The position numbers and the translations under genes were made by a program. From Bacillus marinisedimentorum (lineage in GTDB: Bacteria > Bacillota > Bacilli > Bacillales > Bacillaceae_O): a stretch of 54,213 nucleotides of DNA. Shown one piece after another: positions 26,944 through 36,273 of the stretch; the stretch's first letter is position 1; every line of letters starts with the position of its first letter. The DNA lies in the NCBI RefSeq assembly GCF_001644195.2, contig NZ_LWBL02000035.1:1-54213 (forward strand), in the 5' to 3' direction. The notes beneath the pieces are model-generated. The model worked only from the letters and a program-made list of their open reading frames with translations. It was not told the origin of the DNA and did not search any database.

Positions 26944-28393
26944 ACAGGATCAGCCGCTTATTTTTGAAATGAGCAAGCCAGGCCGTGCAGGTTATAACCT
27001 TCCGGAACTTGATGTGCCGGAAACGGAAATTGCAGACATGCTGCCTTCTGATTTCATCCGGACAGAAGAAGCGGATCTCCCGGAAGTGTCCGAATTGCAG
27101 CTTATGCGCCATTACACAGCGCTGTCGAACCGAAACCATGGAGTCGATTCAGGGTTCTATCCACTCGGTTCCTGTACAATGAAATACAATCCGAAAGTGA
27201 ATGAAGACGTTGCCCGCCTGCAAGGTTTTTCACACATCCATCCCTATCAGGATGAAAAGACGGTCCAGGGGGCGATGGAGCTTCTCTTCAACCTCCAGAC
27301 AATGCTTGAGGAAATCACCGGCATGGATGCGGTTACAATGCAGCCTGCCGCAGGAGCACACGGTGAATGGACCGGTTTGATGATGATCAGGGCGTTCCAT
27401 GAAGCAAACGGCGATCATCAGCGGACAAAGGTCATAGTGCCTGATTCAGCACACGGCACAAATCCTGCTTCGGCTACTGTGGCCGGTTTTGAGGCCATTA
27501 CGGTCAAATCAGATGAACGCGGCCTTGTCGATATCGAGGACCTTAAGAAAGTGGTAGGAGATGATACGGCAGCATTGATGCTGACGAATCCGAATACACT
27601 CGGACTGTTTGAGGAGCACATTGACGAATTGACAACGATTATCCATGAAGCCGGCGGAAAAATATATTATGACGGCGCAAACCTGAACGCAATCATGGGC
27701 AAAGCACGCCCTGGAGATATGGGATTCGATGTCGTTCACCTCAATCTCCACAAAACGTTCACCGGACCTCATGGCGGCGGCGGACCGGGTTCAGGCCCAG
27801 TCGGCGTTAAGGAGGATTTGATTCCATTTTTGCCGAAGCCTATCCTGGTAAAGAAGGAAGACATGTACCGTTTTGATTACGACCGCCCGCAGGCGATTGG
27901 CCGGGTGAAGCCGTATTACGGCAACTTCGGAATCAATGTGAGGGCATATGCTTATATCCGCACGATGGGTCCAGAAGGCCTTAAGCTTGTCAGTGAATAT
28001 GCTGTACTGAATGCAAATTACATGATGAGGCGCCTGGCCGAGCATTTCGATCTGCCTTTCACCCAGCATTGCAAGCATGAGTTCGTCATCTCTGGAAAAC
28101 GGCAGAAGAAATTCGGGGTACGTACACTCGATATGGCAAAGAGGCTCCTTGACTTCGGATATCATCCGCCGACAATTTACTTCCCGCTTATCGTGGAAGA
28201 GGCCATGATGATCGAACCGACAGAAACGGAAAGCAAGGAAACATTAGATGAATTCATCGATGTCATGATCCGCATCGCAAAGGAAGCGGAAGAGGATCCG
28301 GAAATCGTACAGGAGGCACCGCACACAACTCCTGTAAAGAGGCTCGATGAAACGCAGGCTGCCCGTAAACCGGTGCTGAGGTATCAAAAATAA
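26936..28393 (+). CDS. gcvPB: glycine dehydrogenase (decarboxylating) subunit 2
   Basis: A 485-residue PLP subunit that decarboxylates glycine and loads the aminomethyl group onto lipoyl-GcvH. The PLP lysine is Lys273 in [32 protein letters not shown] and [11 protein letters not shown] lie upstream. ATG 26936 matches the B. subtilis N-terminus (MKNQDQALIF); another ATG two codons earlier is possible. A strong terminator follows. Confidence 0.97.
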   Translation: MNKQDQPLIFEMSKPGRAGYNLPELDVPETEIADMLPSDFIRTEEADLPEVSELQLMRHYTALSNRNHGVDSGFYPLGSCTMKYNPKVNEDVARLQGFSHIHPYQDEKTVQGAMELLFNLQTMLEEITGMDAVTMQPAAGAHGEWTGLMMIRAFHEANGDHQRTKVIVPDSAHGTNPASATVAGFEAITVKSDERGLVDIEDLKKVVGDDTAALMLTNPNTLGLFEEHIDELTTIIHEAGGKIYYDGANLNAIMGKARPGDMGFDVVHLNLHKTFTGPHGGGGPGSGPVGVKEDLIPFLPKPILVKKEDMYRFDYDRPQAIGRVKPYYGNFGINVRAYAYIRTMGPEGLKLVSEYAVLNANYMMRRLAEHFDLPFTQHCKHEFVISGKRQKKFGVRTLDMAKRLLDFGYHPPTIYFPLIVEEAMMIEPTETESKETLDEFIDVMIRIAKEAEEDPEIVQEAPHTTPVKRLDETQAARKPVLRYQK

Positions 28394-28399
28394 AGATAG

Positions 28400-28436
28400 A
28401 AAAAAGGTTTCGATCACCGGATCGAAACCTTTTTTT
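28400..28436 (+). terminator. terminator of the gcv operon
   Basis: AAAAAAGGTTTCGATC / GATCGAAACCTTTTTTT, a near-perfect palindrome directly after gcvPB. Confidence 0.92.
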
Positions 28437-28493
28437 ACCGTCTAGTAAAGTATAAAATGCCAGTAAGGAAGGATTTTACGCAGAGGCCAAAGT

Positions 28494-28556
28494 TAAGAAT
28501 ATAGATAGGGGCAACTGCGTATCTGCTTGGCCTTAAGGCTTGCCAATCGGCGAGTA
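28494..28556 (+). repeat. family B terminator-like repeat, copy 4
   Basis: AGAATATAGATAGGGGCAACT, then TATCTGCTTGGCCTTAAGG and TTGCCAATCGGCGAG. The T-rich tail is lost (TATATG). It lies between the converging gcvPB and yqhL genes. Confidence 0.65.
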
Positions 28557-28564
28557 TATGCGGA

Positions 28565-28948
28565 TTACTTTTTATATTTCACTTTGCCGTTCCATTTTTT
28601 GAAACCGCCTTTTAACTGGCTTAAGTCCTGATATCCCCAACGTTTCAGCATCGATGCGGCCCTGGCGCTTCTGGAACCGCCCTGGCAATAAAGGTAGACC
28701 GGCTTGTCTTTCCGGATTTCACCCTGTCGCATTTTCAACTGAGACATCGGTATATTGCGGGCGCCGAGAATGTGGCCGTTTTCATACTCGTTTTGCTCCC
28801 TGACATCTATCAACTGCGCTTTACGGTAGCCTTCTTTAAATTCCTCTTCTGACAACGTTTTGAGATAGCGGCTTCTCATAAACGCAGTAACACCCCAGTA
28901 TGTGATGAAAAAGACCAGGGTAGCGAGCAAAAGCTGCCAAACTGTCAT
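28565..28948 (-). CDS. yqhL: membrane-anchored rhodanese-domain protein YqhL
   Basis: A 127-residue protein. An N-terminal transmembrane helix (about residues 4-23) is followed by a rhodanese domain whose active-site loop is CQGGSRS (Cys88), with LIDVREQNEYENGHILGARNIP upstream. Rhodanese domains carry persulfide sulfur on that Cys. ATG 28948 follows AGAGGGGGTTCACCT. The frame extends much further upstream without an SD, and that part overlaps the lipM promoter. It is divergent from lipM. Confidence 0.9.
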   Translation of the reverse strand: MTVWQLLLATLVFFITYWGVTAFMRSRYLKTLSEEEFKEGYRKAQLIDVREQNEYENGHILGARNIPMSQLKMRQGEIRKDKPVYLYCQGGSRSARAASMLKRWGYQDLSQLKGGFKKWNGKVKYKK

Positions 28949-29080
28949 AGGTGAACCCCCTCTGTTTCTCTCTATCATTTCATGATGTTTCATTATCACA
29001 TTTACCATTATATACATGGCTGGCCAAAGAATCAAAGCCAAAAATTGATTGCAGGTCCTGCATCTGAAAGTGTAACATTT

Positions 29081-29108
29081 TTGACAATCGGCCCCCATCT
29101 GGTAGACT
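29081..29108 (+). promoter_or_regulatory. sigma-A promoter of lipM
   Basis: TTGACA (29081-29086), 16 bases, TAGACT (29103-29108), about 48 bases before the start codon. Confidence 0.65.
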
Positions 29109-29155
29109 AAATAGAGATTTCACTATGATTACATAATAAACGAAGGTTGATGAAT

Positions 29156-29992
29156 ATGGGAAAAGAAAAGTGGTATTTTATCGACTCCGGCAACAGTTCT
29201 CCAGCATACAATATGGCGCTGGATGAGGCGCTTCTTGACTGGCACGGCAACGGGGACATTCCCCCTGCCGTCCGTTTCTACGGATGGAATCCTGCCACAC
29301 TTTCAATCGGGTATTTCCAGCAGGTTGATAAAGAAATCGACCTGGAAGCGGTCAGAAAACATAATCTGGGTTTTGTGCGCAGGCCTACGGGAGGAAGAGG
29401 AGTGCTCCATGAACATGAACTGACATACAGCGTCATTGTCAGTGAAGATCATTCTGAAATGCCGGCATCAGTCACAGAAGCGTATCGGGTCATTTCGCAG
29501 GGGGTTCTTGAAGGCTTCCGCAATCTGGGGCTTGATGCCCATTTTGCGGTGCCGCGCACGAAAGAACAGCGGGACGCGCTGAAAGCGCCGCGCTCAGCCG
29601 TTTGTTTTGATGCACCTTCCTGGTATGAACTTGTGGTTGAAGGCCGCAAGGTGGCAGGAAGTGCCCAGACCCGTCAAAAAGGAGTCATTCTCCAGCATGG
29701 GGCCATTTTGCTCGATTTGGAAGAAGATAAGCTGTTCAGCCTTTTTAAGTATAAAAACGACCGGATTAAAGAAAGAATGCAAAAAGCGTTCAAAACGAAG
29801 GCGGTTGCAATCAATGACTTGAGAGAAAAGCCTGTAACACTTTATGAAGCCAGGCTGGCATTCAAGCGGGGGTTTGAAAAAGGTCTGGATATCGAATTTA
29901 TACCATTTACCATGAGTCCGGATCAGGAAGCATATGTAGATGAATTAGTAAAAAAGAAGTATGGAAATGACGAATGGAATTACCGAAAATAA
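29156..29992 (+). CDS. lipM: octanoyl-[GcvH]:protein N-octanoyltransferase / octanoyltransferase LipM
   Basis: A 278-residue BPL/LplA-fold enzyme that moves octanoate from acyl carrier protein to the lipoyl domain of GcvH. The acyl-enzyme Cys is C150 in [13 protein letters not shown]. The fold signature is [19 protein letters not shown], followed by [20 protein letters not shown]. The length equals B. subtilis LipM. Of three in-frame starts, ATG 29156 is best spaced from CGAAGG. Its place beside the gcv operon fits the shared GcvH substrate. Confidence 0.95.
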   Translation: MGKEKWYFIDSGNSSPAYNMALDEALLDWHGNGDIPPAVRFYGWNPATLSIGYFQQVDKEIDLEAVRKHNLGFVRRPTGGRGVLHEHELTYSVIVSEDHSEMPASVTEAYRVISQGVLEGFRNLGLDAHFAVPRTKEQRDALKAPRSAVCFDAPSWYELVVEGRKVAGSAQTRQKGVILQHGAILLDLEEDKLFSLFKYKNDRIKERMQKAFKTKAVAINDLREKPVTLYEARLAFKRGFEKGLDIEFIPFTMSPDQEAYVDELVKKKYGNDEWNYRK

Positions 29993-29998
29993 GAAAGG

Positions 29999-30028
29999 CG
30001 GCAGACGATTGTCTCCGTTTTTCTTTTT
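29999..30028 (+). terminator. probable terminator of lipM
   Basis: CGGCAGAC-GATT-GTCTCCG (one bulged base) followed by TTTTTCTTTTTTTT. Confidence 0.7.
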
Positions 30029-30520
30029 TTTTCTTGCCAAACAGAGTAAATACAGAAGAATGGAAACCATTGATACTCCCAGATTATCCAGTTTAACAAT
30101 ATAAACATGTTCAACCGGTGGTTTGTATAAAAATAAACAATCCTTTTCCGTTTTCTTTTGAATGAAGAGAAATTTATGGGAGTTATACTTTTGCTGCTGA
30201 ATAACAACATTGAACTTTAACATTTGCCAGCGAACCGAAAACCCGAAGCTCAGGTACGGCCGAGGAGCTTATGGTCTGCTGAGTGCTGCTGCGTCCAGTT
30301 GCAATGCAGCGGAAATCAATTTTCCTTTGTGAGATAGCAAAATGTTTACGGAAGCAGCCGATATCTAAGCTTAATAGGAAAAGGGTTCACTGAGACAAAG
30401 ATTGGTCATATAGCTAAATTCAAAACATGTTGCAATCCAGGAAATTCGTTAAATTTCACCAAATTTCCCATCTTACGATGACCTCCCTCTTTCTGCCCCT
30501 CGTTTATGACCGTTTTCATG
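30029..30520. other. gene-free stretch upstream of nrdJ
   Basis: About 490 bases with no supportable gene on either strand. Around 30200-30325 the words CATTGAACTTTAAC, GAGGAGCTTA and TGCAGCGGAAATCAA suggest a badly decayed family A repeat. The remainder is AT-rich and featureless. Confidence 0.4.
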
Positions 30521-30548
30521 TTTGACAAAAAAATATTTTTTGTTCAAA
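30521..30548. promoter_or_regulatory. 28-bp near-perfect palindrome upstream of nrdJ
   Basis: TTTGACAAAAAAAT is followed directly by ATTTTTTGTTCAAA, symmetrical apart from one swapped C/A pair. It includes a consensus -35 (TTGACA, 30522-30527) but no -10 at standard distance is clear. It lies three bases upstream of the first NrdR box and could be an operator for another regulator. Confidence 0.45.
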
Positions 30549-30550
30549 AA

Positions 30551-30594
30551 ACAATATATAGTGTATTCGTTCTGAATTTTTCACTATATATTGA
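30551..30594. promoter_or_regulatory. tandem NrdR boxes
   Basis: Box 1 ACAATATATAGTGT (30551-30564) and box 2 TCACTATATATTGA (30581-30594) match the NrdR consensus ACAC-WATATW-GTGT in half-sites and AT core. Their centres are 30 bp apart, close to three helical turns, the spacing known for paired NrdR boxes. They lie about 115 bases before the ribonucleotide reductase gene. Confidence 0.85.
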
Positions 30595-30707
30595 TTTAAC
30601 GGTATTGCTGTGGTACCGTTAGGATAACCTTAATTAAAAGGGGAAGGGATAACCTTTACAGCAGGATATACATAATAGCTGCTTTTCGATAAAAAGGAGT
30701 GAAAAAT

Positions 30708-33284
30708 ATGGATCAAACGACAACTGAAAAATGGAAAATTGATGTAGAAAGGCTTAACAGGGATATCAGCCTGTTTCCACAGGTGCATTCCATCAACTCG
30801 GACATGAAGACTACACATAAAGGTGTTTCAAGGCTGGTCATGCTGGACCGTTACGCCTTCAAAGACACGGAAAAGACGACGCTCACCAATGGGGATTTTG
30901 TCGTACTGACAGTTAAAGAAGACCCGAAGTTTCCAGCAAGGGGAACAGGTTTCATAAAGTCGATTGATTGGGAACGGAACACCGCCGAGGTGGTTGTTGA
31001 AGAAGAATTCCTTGCTATCCTGGAGACGGAGGAAGAACAGCAGACTGGCTTGATCACGCGCTCATTGGATGTCATTGAAAAGCCGCTTGAGGTCTTTTAT
31101 GAGCAGGTCGCCCTCCGCAATGCGACCGGTCTTGCGCAGGTAGAAGAAGATGAGGACAAGCGCACATACTGGTTCACGAAGTTTTATGAAGAACTCGTAA
31201 GCATGAACTTTGTGCCGGCAGGCCGTGTTCTTTACGGGGCAGGTGCCGAAACGGATGTCACTTATTTCAACTGCTATGTGATGCCGTACATCCAGGATTC
31301 GCGTGAAGGAATATCCGAACACCGCAAGCAAGTGATGGAAATCATGAGCCGAGGCGGAGGAGTCGGCACGAACGGGTCGACTTTGCGTCCGCGCAATACG
31401 CTCGCGAGGGGCGTAAACGGCAAATCATCCGGTTCGGTTTCGTGGCTCGATGACATCGCGAAGCTGACCCATCTCGTTGAGCAGGGCGGATCAAGGCGCG
31501 GTGCCCAAATGATAATGCTTGCGGTCTGGCATCCGGATATCGTCGAATTCATTATTTCAAAGATGCAAAACCCGCGTATCCTTCGCTTCCTTATCGAGAA
31601 TACGGAAGACGGGTATATTAAAAAGACGGCAAAAGAGAAACTGAAATTCAAGCCTCTTACCGAAACGGAACAGGACCTTTATCAGGGGGTCGTGAATTAT
31701 AAAAACATACCGGGACAGGGTGGTTTCACGGACAAGGTCATCAAGGATGCAGAAACGAAACTGAGTGACGGCGGCACATATTCGGTCCATAACCCCGAAT
31801 TCCTGACCGGCGCGAACATTTCCGTGAACATCACAAAGGAGTTCATGGATGCCCTTGATCATGACGCTGACTTTGAATTGAAGTTCCCGGATGTTGAAAA
31901 TTACGCCGCTGAGGAAATGGATGTATATAACAGCAAATGGCACGAATCCGGGGATGTCCGCGAATGGGAAGCGCTTGGCCATAAAATCCGGACTTACCGG
32001 ACGATCAAGGCGAAAGAGTTATGGAACCTGATCAATATATGCGCCACGTATTCCGCCGAACCAGGCATTTTCTTCATTGACAACGCCAACGATATGACGA
32101 ATGCCAAAGCTTACGGCCAGAAGGTCGTTGCGACGAACCCGTGCGGGGAACAGCCGCTTGCTCCATACAGCGTCTGCAATCTTGCAGCGGTCAATCTTGC
32201 TGAAATGGCCGACAAAGACAAAAAAACAGTCGATTTCGATAAACTGAAGCGGACAGTCGAAACAGGCGTACGCATGCAGGACAATGTCATCGATGCAACT
32301 CCTTACTTCCTTGAAGATAACCGCAAGCAGGCACTCGGCGAACGCCGGATCGGCCTTGGCGTCATGGGCTTGCACGATTTACTGATTTATTGTGAGACGG
32401 AATACGGTTCTGAAGAAGGCAATAAGCTCGTCGATGAGATTTTTGAAGTGATTTCGACGACAGCCTACAGGGCATCGGTCGATTTGGCGAAGGAAAAGGG
32501 TAGCTTCCCGTTCCTTACCGGTGAGACGGAGGAAGAAACAGTGAAGCTGAGGGAGAGCTTCATCCAGACAGGTTATATGCAGGGAATGCCGGAAGAAATA
32601 AGGGAAAGTATTAAAGATCACGGTATCCGCAACTCTCACTTGCTGACGGTGGCGCCAACTGGATCGACGGGCACAATGGTCGGTGTATCAACAGGACTTG
32701 AACCGTACTTCTCCTTCTCTTACTTCAGAAGCGGCCGCCTCGGCAAATTCATCGAAGTGAAAGCGGATATTGTCAATGAATACCTGGAACGCCATCCGGA
32801 AGCTGATCCGGAAAACCTGCCGAACTGGTTCATATCCGCAATGGATCTTGATCCGGAAGCGCATGCTGACGTCCAGTGCGTCATTCAGCGCTGGGTTGAC
32901 AGCTCCATCAGCAAAACGGTCAATGCGCCGAAAGGGTACACTGTTGAACAGGTGGAAAACGTCTATCAGCGTCTCTACAATGGGGGTGCGAAAGGCGGGA
33001 CGGTATATGTCGACGGCAGCCGCGATTCGCAGGTCCTTACCTTGAAAGCGGAGGAAAATGCTTTCGAAGATGGTGAAGAAGATACGCTGAAAACGGGAAG
33101 TGGCGAAAGAGAAAAAAGCCATGTCGTCCTTGTCGACACGATCAGCGCTCTCCGCTCAACGGATGTAACAATAGGGTCTGAAGTAGGAAATACATGCCCG
33201 GTTTGCCGAAAAGGGAAAGTCGAGGAAATCGGCGGCTGCAATACTTGCACGAACTGCAATGCCCAATTGAAATGCGGACTTTAA
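30708..33284 (+). CDS. nrdJ: adenosylcobalamin-dependent (class II) ribonucleotide reductase
   Basis: An 858-residue enzyme reducing ribonucleotides to deoxyribonucleotides using coenzyme B12. The active site shows FNCYVMP (Cys189) and the radical Cys plus Glu in NPCGEQPLAPYS (C479, E481). SRGGGVGTNGSTLRPRN and LTVAPTGSTGTMVGVSTGLEP are class II landmarks. The C-terminus ends in a zinc-ribbon-like CPVC...CNTCTNCNAQLKC, typical of large NrdJ. It needs no oxygen, so it supports DNA synthesis at low oxygen. The ATG follows AAAAAGGAGTGAAAAAT. B. subtilis has no class II enzyme. Genes for B12 synthesis or uptake are not in the window. Confidence 0.95.
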   Translation: MDQTTTEKWKIDVERLNRDISLFPQVHSINSDMKTTHKGVSRLVMLDRYAFKDTEKTTLTNGDFVVLTVKEDPKFPARGTGFIKSIDWERNTAEVVVEEEFLAILETEEEQQTGLITRSLDVIEKPLEVFYEQVALRNATGLAQVEEDEDKRTYWFTKFYEELVSMNFVPAGRVLYGAGAETDVTYFNCYVMPYIQDSREGISEHRKQVMEIMSRGGGVGTNGSTLRPRNTLARGVNGKSSGSVSWLDDIAKLTHLVEQGGSRRGAQMIMLAVWHPDIVEFIISKMQNPRILRFLIENTEDGYIKKTAKEKLKFKPLTETEQDLYQGVVNYKNIPGQGGFTDKVIKDAETKLSDGGTYSVHNPEFLTGANISVNITKEFMDALDHDADFELKFPDVENYAAEEMDVYNSKWHESGDVREWEALGHKIRTYRTIKAKELWNLINICATYSAEPGIFFIDNANDMTNAKAYGQKVVATNPCGEQPLAPYSVCNLAAVNLAEMADKDKKTVDFDKLKRTVETGVRMQDNVIDATPYFLEDNRKQALGERRIGLGVMGLHDLLIYCETEYGSEEGNKLVDEIFEVISTTAYRASVDLAKEKGSFPFLTGETEEETVKLRESFIQTGYMQGMPEEIRESIKDHGIRNSHLLTVAPTGSTGTMVGVSTGLEPYFSFSYFRSGRLGKFIEVKADIVNEYLERHPEADPENLPNWFISAMDLDPEAHADVQCVIQRWVDSSISKTVNAPKGYTVEQVENVYQRLYNGGAKGGTVYVDGSRDSQVLTLKAEENAFEDGEEDTLKTGSGEREKSHVVLVDTISALRSTDVTIGSEVGNTCPVCRKGKVEEIGGCNTCTNCNAQLKCGL

Positions 33285-33355
33285 AAGAAATTGTGATAGG
33301 CCCAAAAAGGTAAAAGTTTCCGTTTTGAGGTTCAACATTCAAAATGGCAAAGAGA

Positions 33356-33396
33356 AAGGCGTGCCAACTGATAGCAGTTTTGGCACGCCTTATTTC
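33356..33396 (+). terminator. terminator of nrdJ
   Basis: AAGGCGTGCCAA / TTGGCACGCCTT with a 13-base loop, then ATTTC. The T-tract is weak. Confidence 0.75.
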
Positions 33397-33469
33397 TGAT
33401 TTTATTTACTATGATAGTACCTTCCCGCAGGGGAAATCGGAACTCTTCACTAAAATGGTTCCATCTTTA

Positions 33470-33499
33470 TTCATACTTTTTTCTCAACCACCCATACTA
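33470..33499 (+). promoter_or_regulatory. forespore (sigma-G/F-type) promoter of splB
   Basis: TTCATA (33470-33475), 17 bases, CATACTA (33493-33499), 23 bases before the start codon. The -10 is an exact sigma-G match. B. subtilis splB is known to be sigma-G dependent. Confidence 0.65.
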
Positions 33500-33521
33500 A
33501 AATAAAAAAGGGGTGGCGGGC

Positions 33522-34547
33522 ATGGAGCCTTTTATGCCGCAGCTGGTTTACATTGAACCGCGTGCACTAGAGTATCCGCTTGGCAGGGAATTGAAGAAAA
33601 AGTTTGAGGGGATGGGTATTGAAATAAAGGAAACAACATCGCATAACCAGATCCGCAGCCTGCCGGGTGAGAATGACATGCAAAAATACAGAATCGCCAA
33701 GTCAACACTTGTAATCGGGGTGCGAAAAACGCTTAAGTTCGATACCTCAAAGCCTTCAGCTGAGTATGCGATCCCGCTTGCGACAGGGTGCATGGGTCAC
33801 TGTCATTACTGTTATTTACAAACCACACTGGGCAGCAAGCCGTATATTCGGACGTATGTGAACGTGGAAGAAATTTTCGAACAGGCCCAGAAATATATAG
33901 ATGAACGAAAACCGGATATCACCCGATTTGAAGCATCTTGCACCTCCGATATTGTCGGCATTGATCATCTCACTCATACATTAAAAAAAGCAATCGAATT
34001 TTTTGGCAAATCGGCATATGGCCGCCTTCGGTTCGTAACCAAGTTCGAACATATCGATCATTTACTTGACGCTGAGCATAATGGAAAAACCGAGTTCAGG
34101 TTCAGCATCAATTCACGATATGTGATCGATAATTTCGAACCCGGCACATCACCGTTTGAAAAGCGGATCGAAGCGGCTAAGAAAGCTGCCGCTGCCGGCT
34201 ACAACCTGGGATTCATCGTAGCACCGATATACCGGCATGACGGCTGGGAAGAGGGGTACAGGGAGCTGTTCGAACGCCTCAGTAAAGCGCTTGCCGGCAT
34301 CCCGCTGCCAAGGTTGACTTTCGAATTGATCCAGCATCGGTTCACAAAACCGGCCAAGCGGGTGATTGAACAGCGATATCCAAAGTCGAAATTGGAAATG
34401 GATGAGACAAAACGGAAATATAAGTACGGCAAGTATGGGATCGGGAAATATGTGTATCCGAAGGATGAGGCAGCCGAGATGAAAGAAACGATTGAACACT
34501 ATATCCAAATGTATTTCCCTGAAGGCGAGGTCCTATATTTCACGTAA
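33522..34547 (+). CDS. splB: spore photoproduct lyase
   Basis: A 341-residue radical SAM enzyme that splits the thymine dimer called spore photoproduct during germination. The cluster motif is CMGHCHYC (Cys 90, 94, 97) and the hydrogen-donor Cys is C140 in EASCTSDIVG, each one residue earlier than in B. subtilis (91/95/98 and 141). The ATG follows AAGGGGTGGCGGGC. It is present as a single gene without splA. Expression is expected in the forespore. Confidence 0.96.
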   Translation: MEPFMPQLVYIEPRALEYPLGRELKKKFEGMGIEIKETTSHNQIRSLPGENDMQKYRIAKSTLVIGVRKTLKFDTSKPSAEYAIPLATGCMGHCHYCYLQTTLGSKPYIRTYVNVEEIFEQAQKYIDERKPDITRFEASCTSDIVGIDHLTHTLKKAIEFFGKSAYGRLRFVTKFEHIDHLLDAEHNGKTEFRFSINSRYVIDNFEPGTSPFEKRIEAAKKAAAAGYNLGFIVAPIYRHDGWEEGYRELFERLSKALAGIPLPRLTFELIQHRFTKPAKRVIEQRYPKSKLEMDETKRKYKYGKYGIGKYVYPKDEAAEMKETIEHYIQMYFPEGEVLYFT

Positions 34548-34588
34548 TTAATGCAGGTTTCAATGAAGTATGCAATACGTTATGGAAC

Positions 34589-34619
34589 AGCAGGCACCCT
34601 TGTCAGTGCCTGCTTTCTA
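34589..34619 (+). terminator. terminator of splB
   Basis: AGCAGGCAC / GTGCCTGCT around CCTTGTCA, followed by TTCTATTG. Confidence 0.75.
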
Positions 34620-34680
34620 TTGTATGATTTTAAATGATTGCTGTAAGCGAACGGTAAAAGAATGCATTGGGGGAGACGGC

Positions 34681-35115
34681 ATGCCAACACCGAGTATGGA
34701 AGATTATATTGAACAAATATACATGTTAATCGAAGATAAAGGATATGCCAGAGTATCCGATATTGCTGAAGCGTTGGCGGTCCATCCTTCTTCTGTCACG
34801 AAAATGGTACAAAAATTGGACAGGGACCAGTATCTCGTTTATGAAAAGTATCGCGGTCTCGTATTGACTTCAAAAGGTAAAAAGATCGGAAAGCGTCTCG
34901 TCTACCGCCATGAATTGCTCGAACAGTTTTTGCGGGTGATCGGTGTTGATGAAAGTAAAATTTATAATGATGTCGAAGGCATCGAACATCATCTCAGTTG
35001 GGAAGCGCTTGATCGTGTCGGCGACCTCGTGCAGTTCTTTGAAGAAGACAAAAGCCGGATTGATGCATTGCGGGATATACAGAAACAAAACGGCGAACAG
35101 GGTGAAACAGAGTAA
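34681..35115 (+). CDS. mntR: manganese-responsive repressor MntR
   Basis: A 144-residue DtxR-family regulator controlling manganese uptake and efflux genes. The winged helix ([23 protein letters not shown]) is nearly identical to B. subtilis MntR. Metal ligands by ungapped alignment are Asp8 and Glu11 (EDYIEQIYM), His77 (YRHELL), and Glu99, Glu102, His103 (DVEGIEHH). ATG 34681 follows TGGGGGAGACGGC; the 37 extra upstream codons in the frame overlap the splB terminator and are not coding. No Mn transporter is adjacent. Confidence 0.97.
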   Translation: MPTPSMEDYIEQIYMLIEDKGYARVSDIAEALAVHPSSVTKMVQKLDRDQYLVYEKYRGLVLTSKGKKIGKRLVYRHELLEQFLRVIGVDESKIYNDVEGIEHHLSWEALDRVGDLVQFFEEDKSRIDALRDIQKQNGEQGETE

Positions 35116-35208
35116 AGACGTATTTAATTATTGGGGCAATCATACATAAGAAGTACTTATTCCATGGCAGGGTGTTTACGTTAAAAAAGGATAGTAAATG
35201 ACAACACC

Positions 35209-35242
35209 AAAACCGCTCAGATTAATTCTGAGCGGTTTTTTC
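35209..35242 (+). terminator. terminator of mntR
   Basis: AAAACCGCTCAGA / TCTGAGCGGTTTTTTC. Confidence 0.92.
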
Positions 35243-35376
35243 TTGCTGATCATAGTGGTAATTAAGCTATTCTCTTAACGTATCAGTTCGATTCCCGGCC
35301 GGCTTTCCGTGAAGAAAATGAACCTGCTGTACTAACGTAGCCGTGTTTTGATTAAAATATATAGAGGTGAGGCGAC

Positions 35377-36273
35377 ATGCAGGCAGATGCAATTTTTTCC
35401 GGGGGCGGTGTCAAAGCGCTGGCGATCATTGGGGCTCTCGAAGAGGCGGAAAACCGGGGAATCCGCTTCAGCCGGGCAGCGGGAACAAGTGCGGGGGCAA
35501 TCATAGCAGCGCTGGTCATGGCCGGTTATACAAGCAGTGACATGCTGGACATCATTAAGGGCGTCGACCTGAAAAAATTTGCCGATCCGCGCAGGCCGCT
35601 TGTTCCCGGAGCAGGGTTCTTCCATAAATGGATAACCCTTTATTGGAAAATGGGGTTATATAAAGGGGATGCGTTTGAGAAGTGGCTCCGTGACCTGTTA
35701 AAACAACGAGGGGTCGAAACGTTTTCCGATTTGCCGGCCGGCACACTCAAGGTGATCGCTTCCGATCTTACGCGCGGCAGGCTCGTTGTCCTGCCGGATG
35801 ACCTTCCTCTATACGGCATCAATCCGGAGTCGTTTTCCATTGCTAGAGCGGTGCGGATGAGCAGCAGTCTGCCGTATTTTTTTGAGCCCATCAAGCTGTA
35901 CAACGGCCGCGGCCAGAAACACTTTATCGTCGATGGCGGCGTTTTAAGCAATTTTCCGATCTGGCTGTTTCAGAATGGGAACGGAAAAGGGGTGCGCCCG
36001 CTCCTCGGGTTCCGGCTGTCGGCTAAACTAGATGAAATCCGGCCGAATAAGATCAATAATGCATTAGAACTTTACCAGGCTTTGTTTGGAACGATGAAAG
36101 ATGCGCATGATGCCCGGTATATCTCAAGCAAACACAGGGGCAAAATCATCTTTTTACCAGTGGATCAGGTCCAGGCTGGTGACTTTACACTTAGTGACGA
36201 AAAAAAACAAGCCCTTATCGAGCTTGGCAGGAAAGAAGCTTCATTATTTTTGAAAAAAAGATGGTCTTATTAG
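35377..36273 (+). CDS. yqhO: patatin-like phospholipase YqhO
   Basis: A 298-residue patatin-fold serine hydrolase. The oxyanion loop is SGGGVKALA near the N-terminus, the nucleophile elbow GTSAG (about residues 37-41), and the catalytic Asp is in VDGGVLSNFP; together they form the Ser-Asp dyad. There is no signal peptide, so it acts in the cytoplasm or at the inner membrane face. The lipid substrate is unknown. The ATG follows AGAGGTGAGGCGAC. Its stop overlaps that of the converging downstream gene by four bases, with no terminator between them. Confidence 0.9.
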   Translation: MQADAIFSGGGVKALAIIGALEEAENRGIRFSRAAGTSAGAIIAALVMAGYTSSDMLDIIKGVDLKKFADPRRPLVPGAGFFHKWITLYWKMGLYKGDAFEKWLRDLLKQRGVETFSDLPAGTLKVIASDLTRGRLVVLPDDLPLYGINPESFSIARAVRMSSSLPYFFEPIKLYNGRGQKHFIVDGGVLSNFPIWLFQNGNGKGVRPLLGFRLSAKLDEIRPNKINNALELYQALFGTMKDAHDARYISSKHRGKIIFLPVDQVQAGDFTLSDEKKQALIELGRKEASLFLKKRWSY

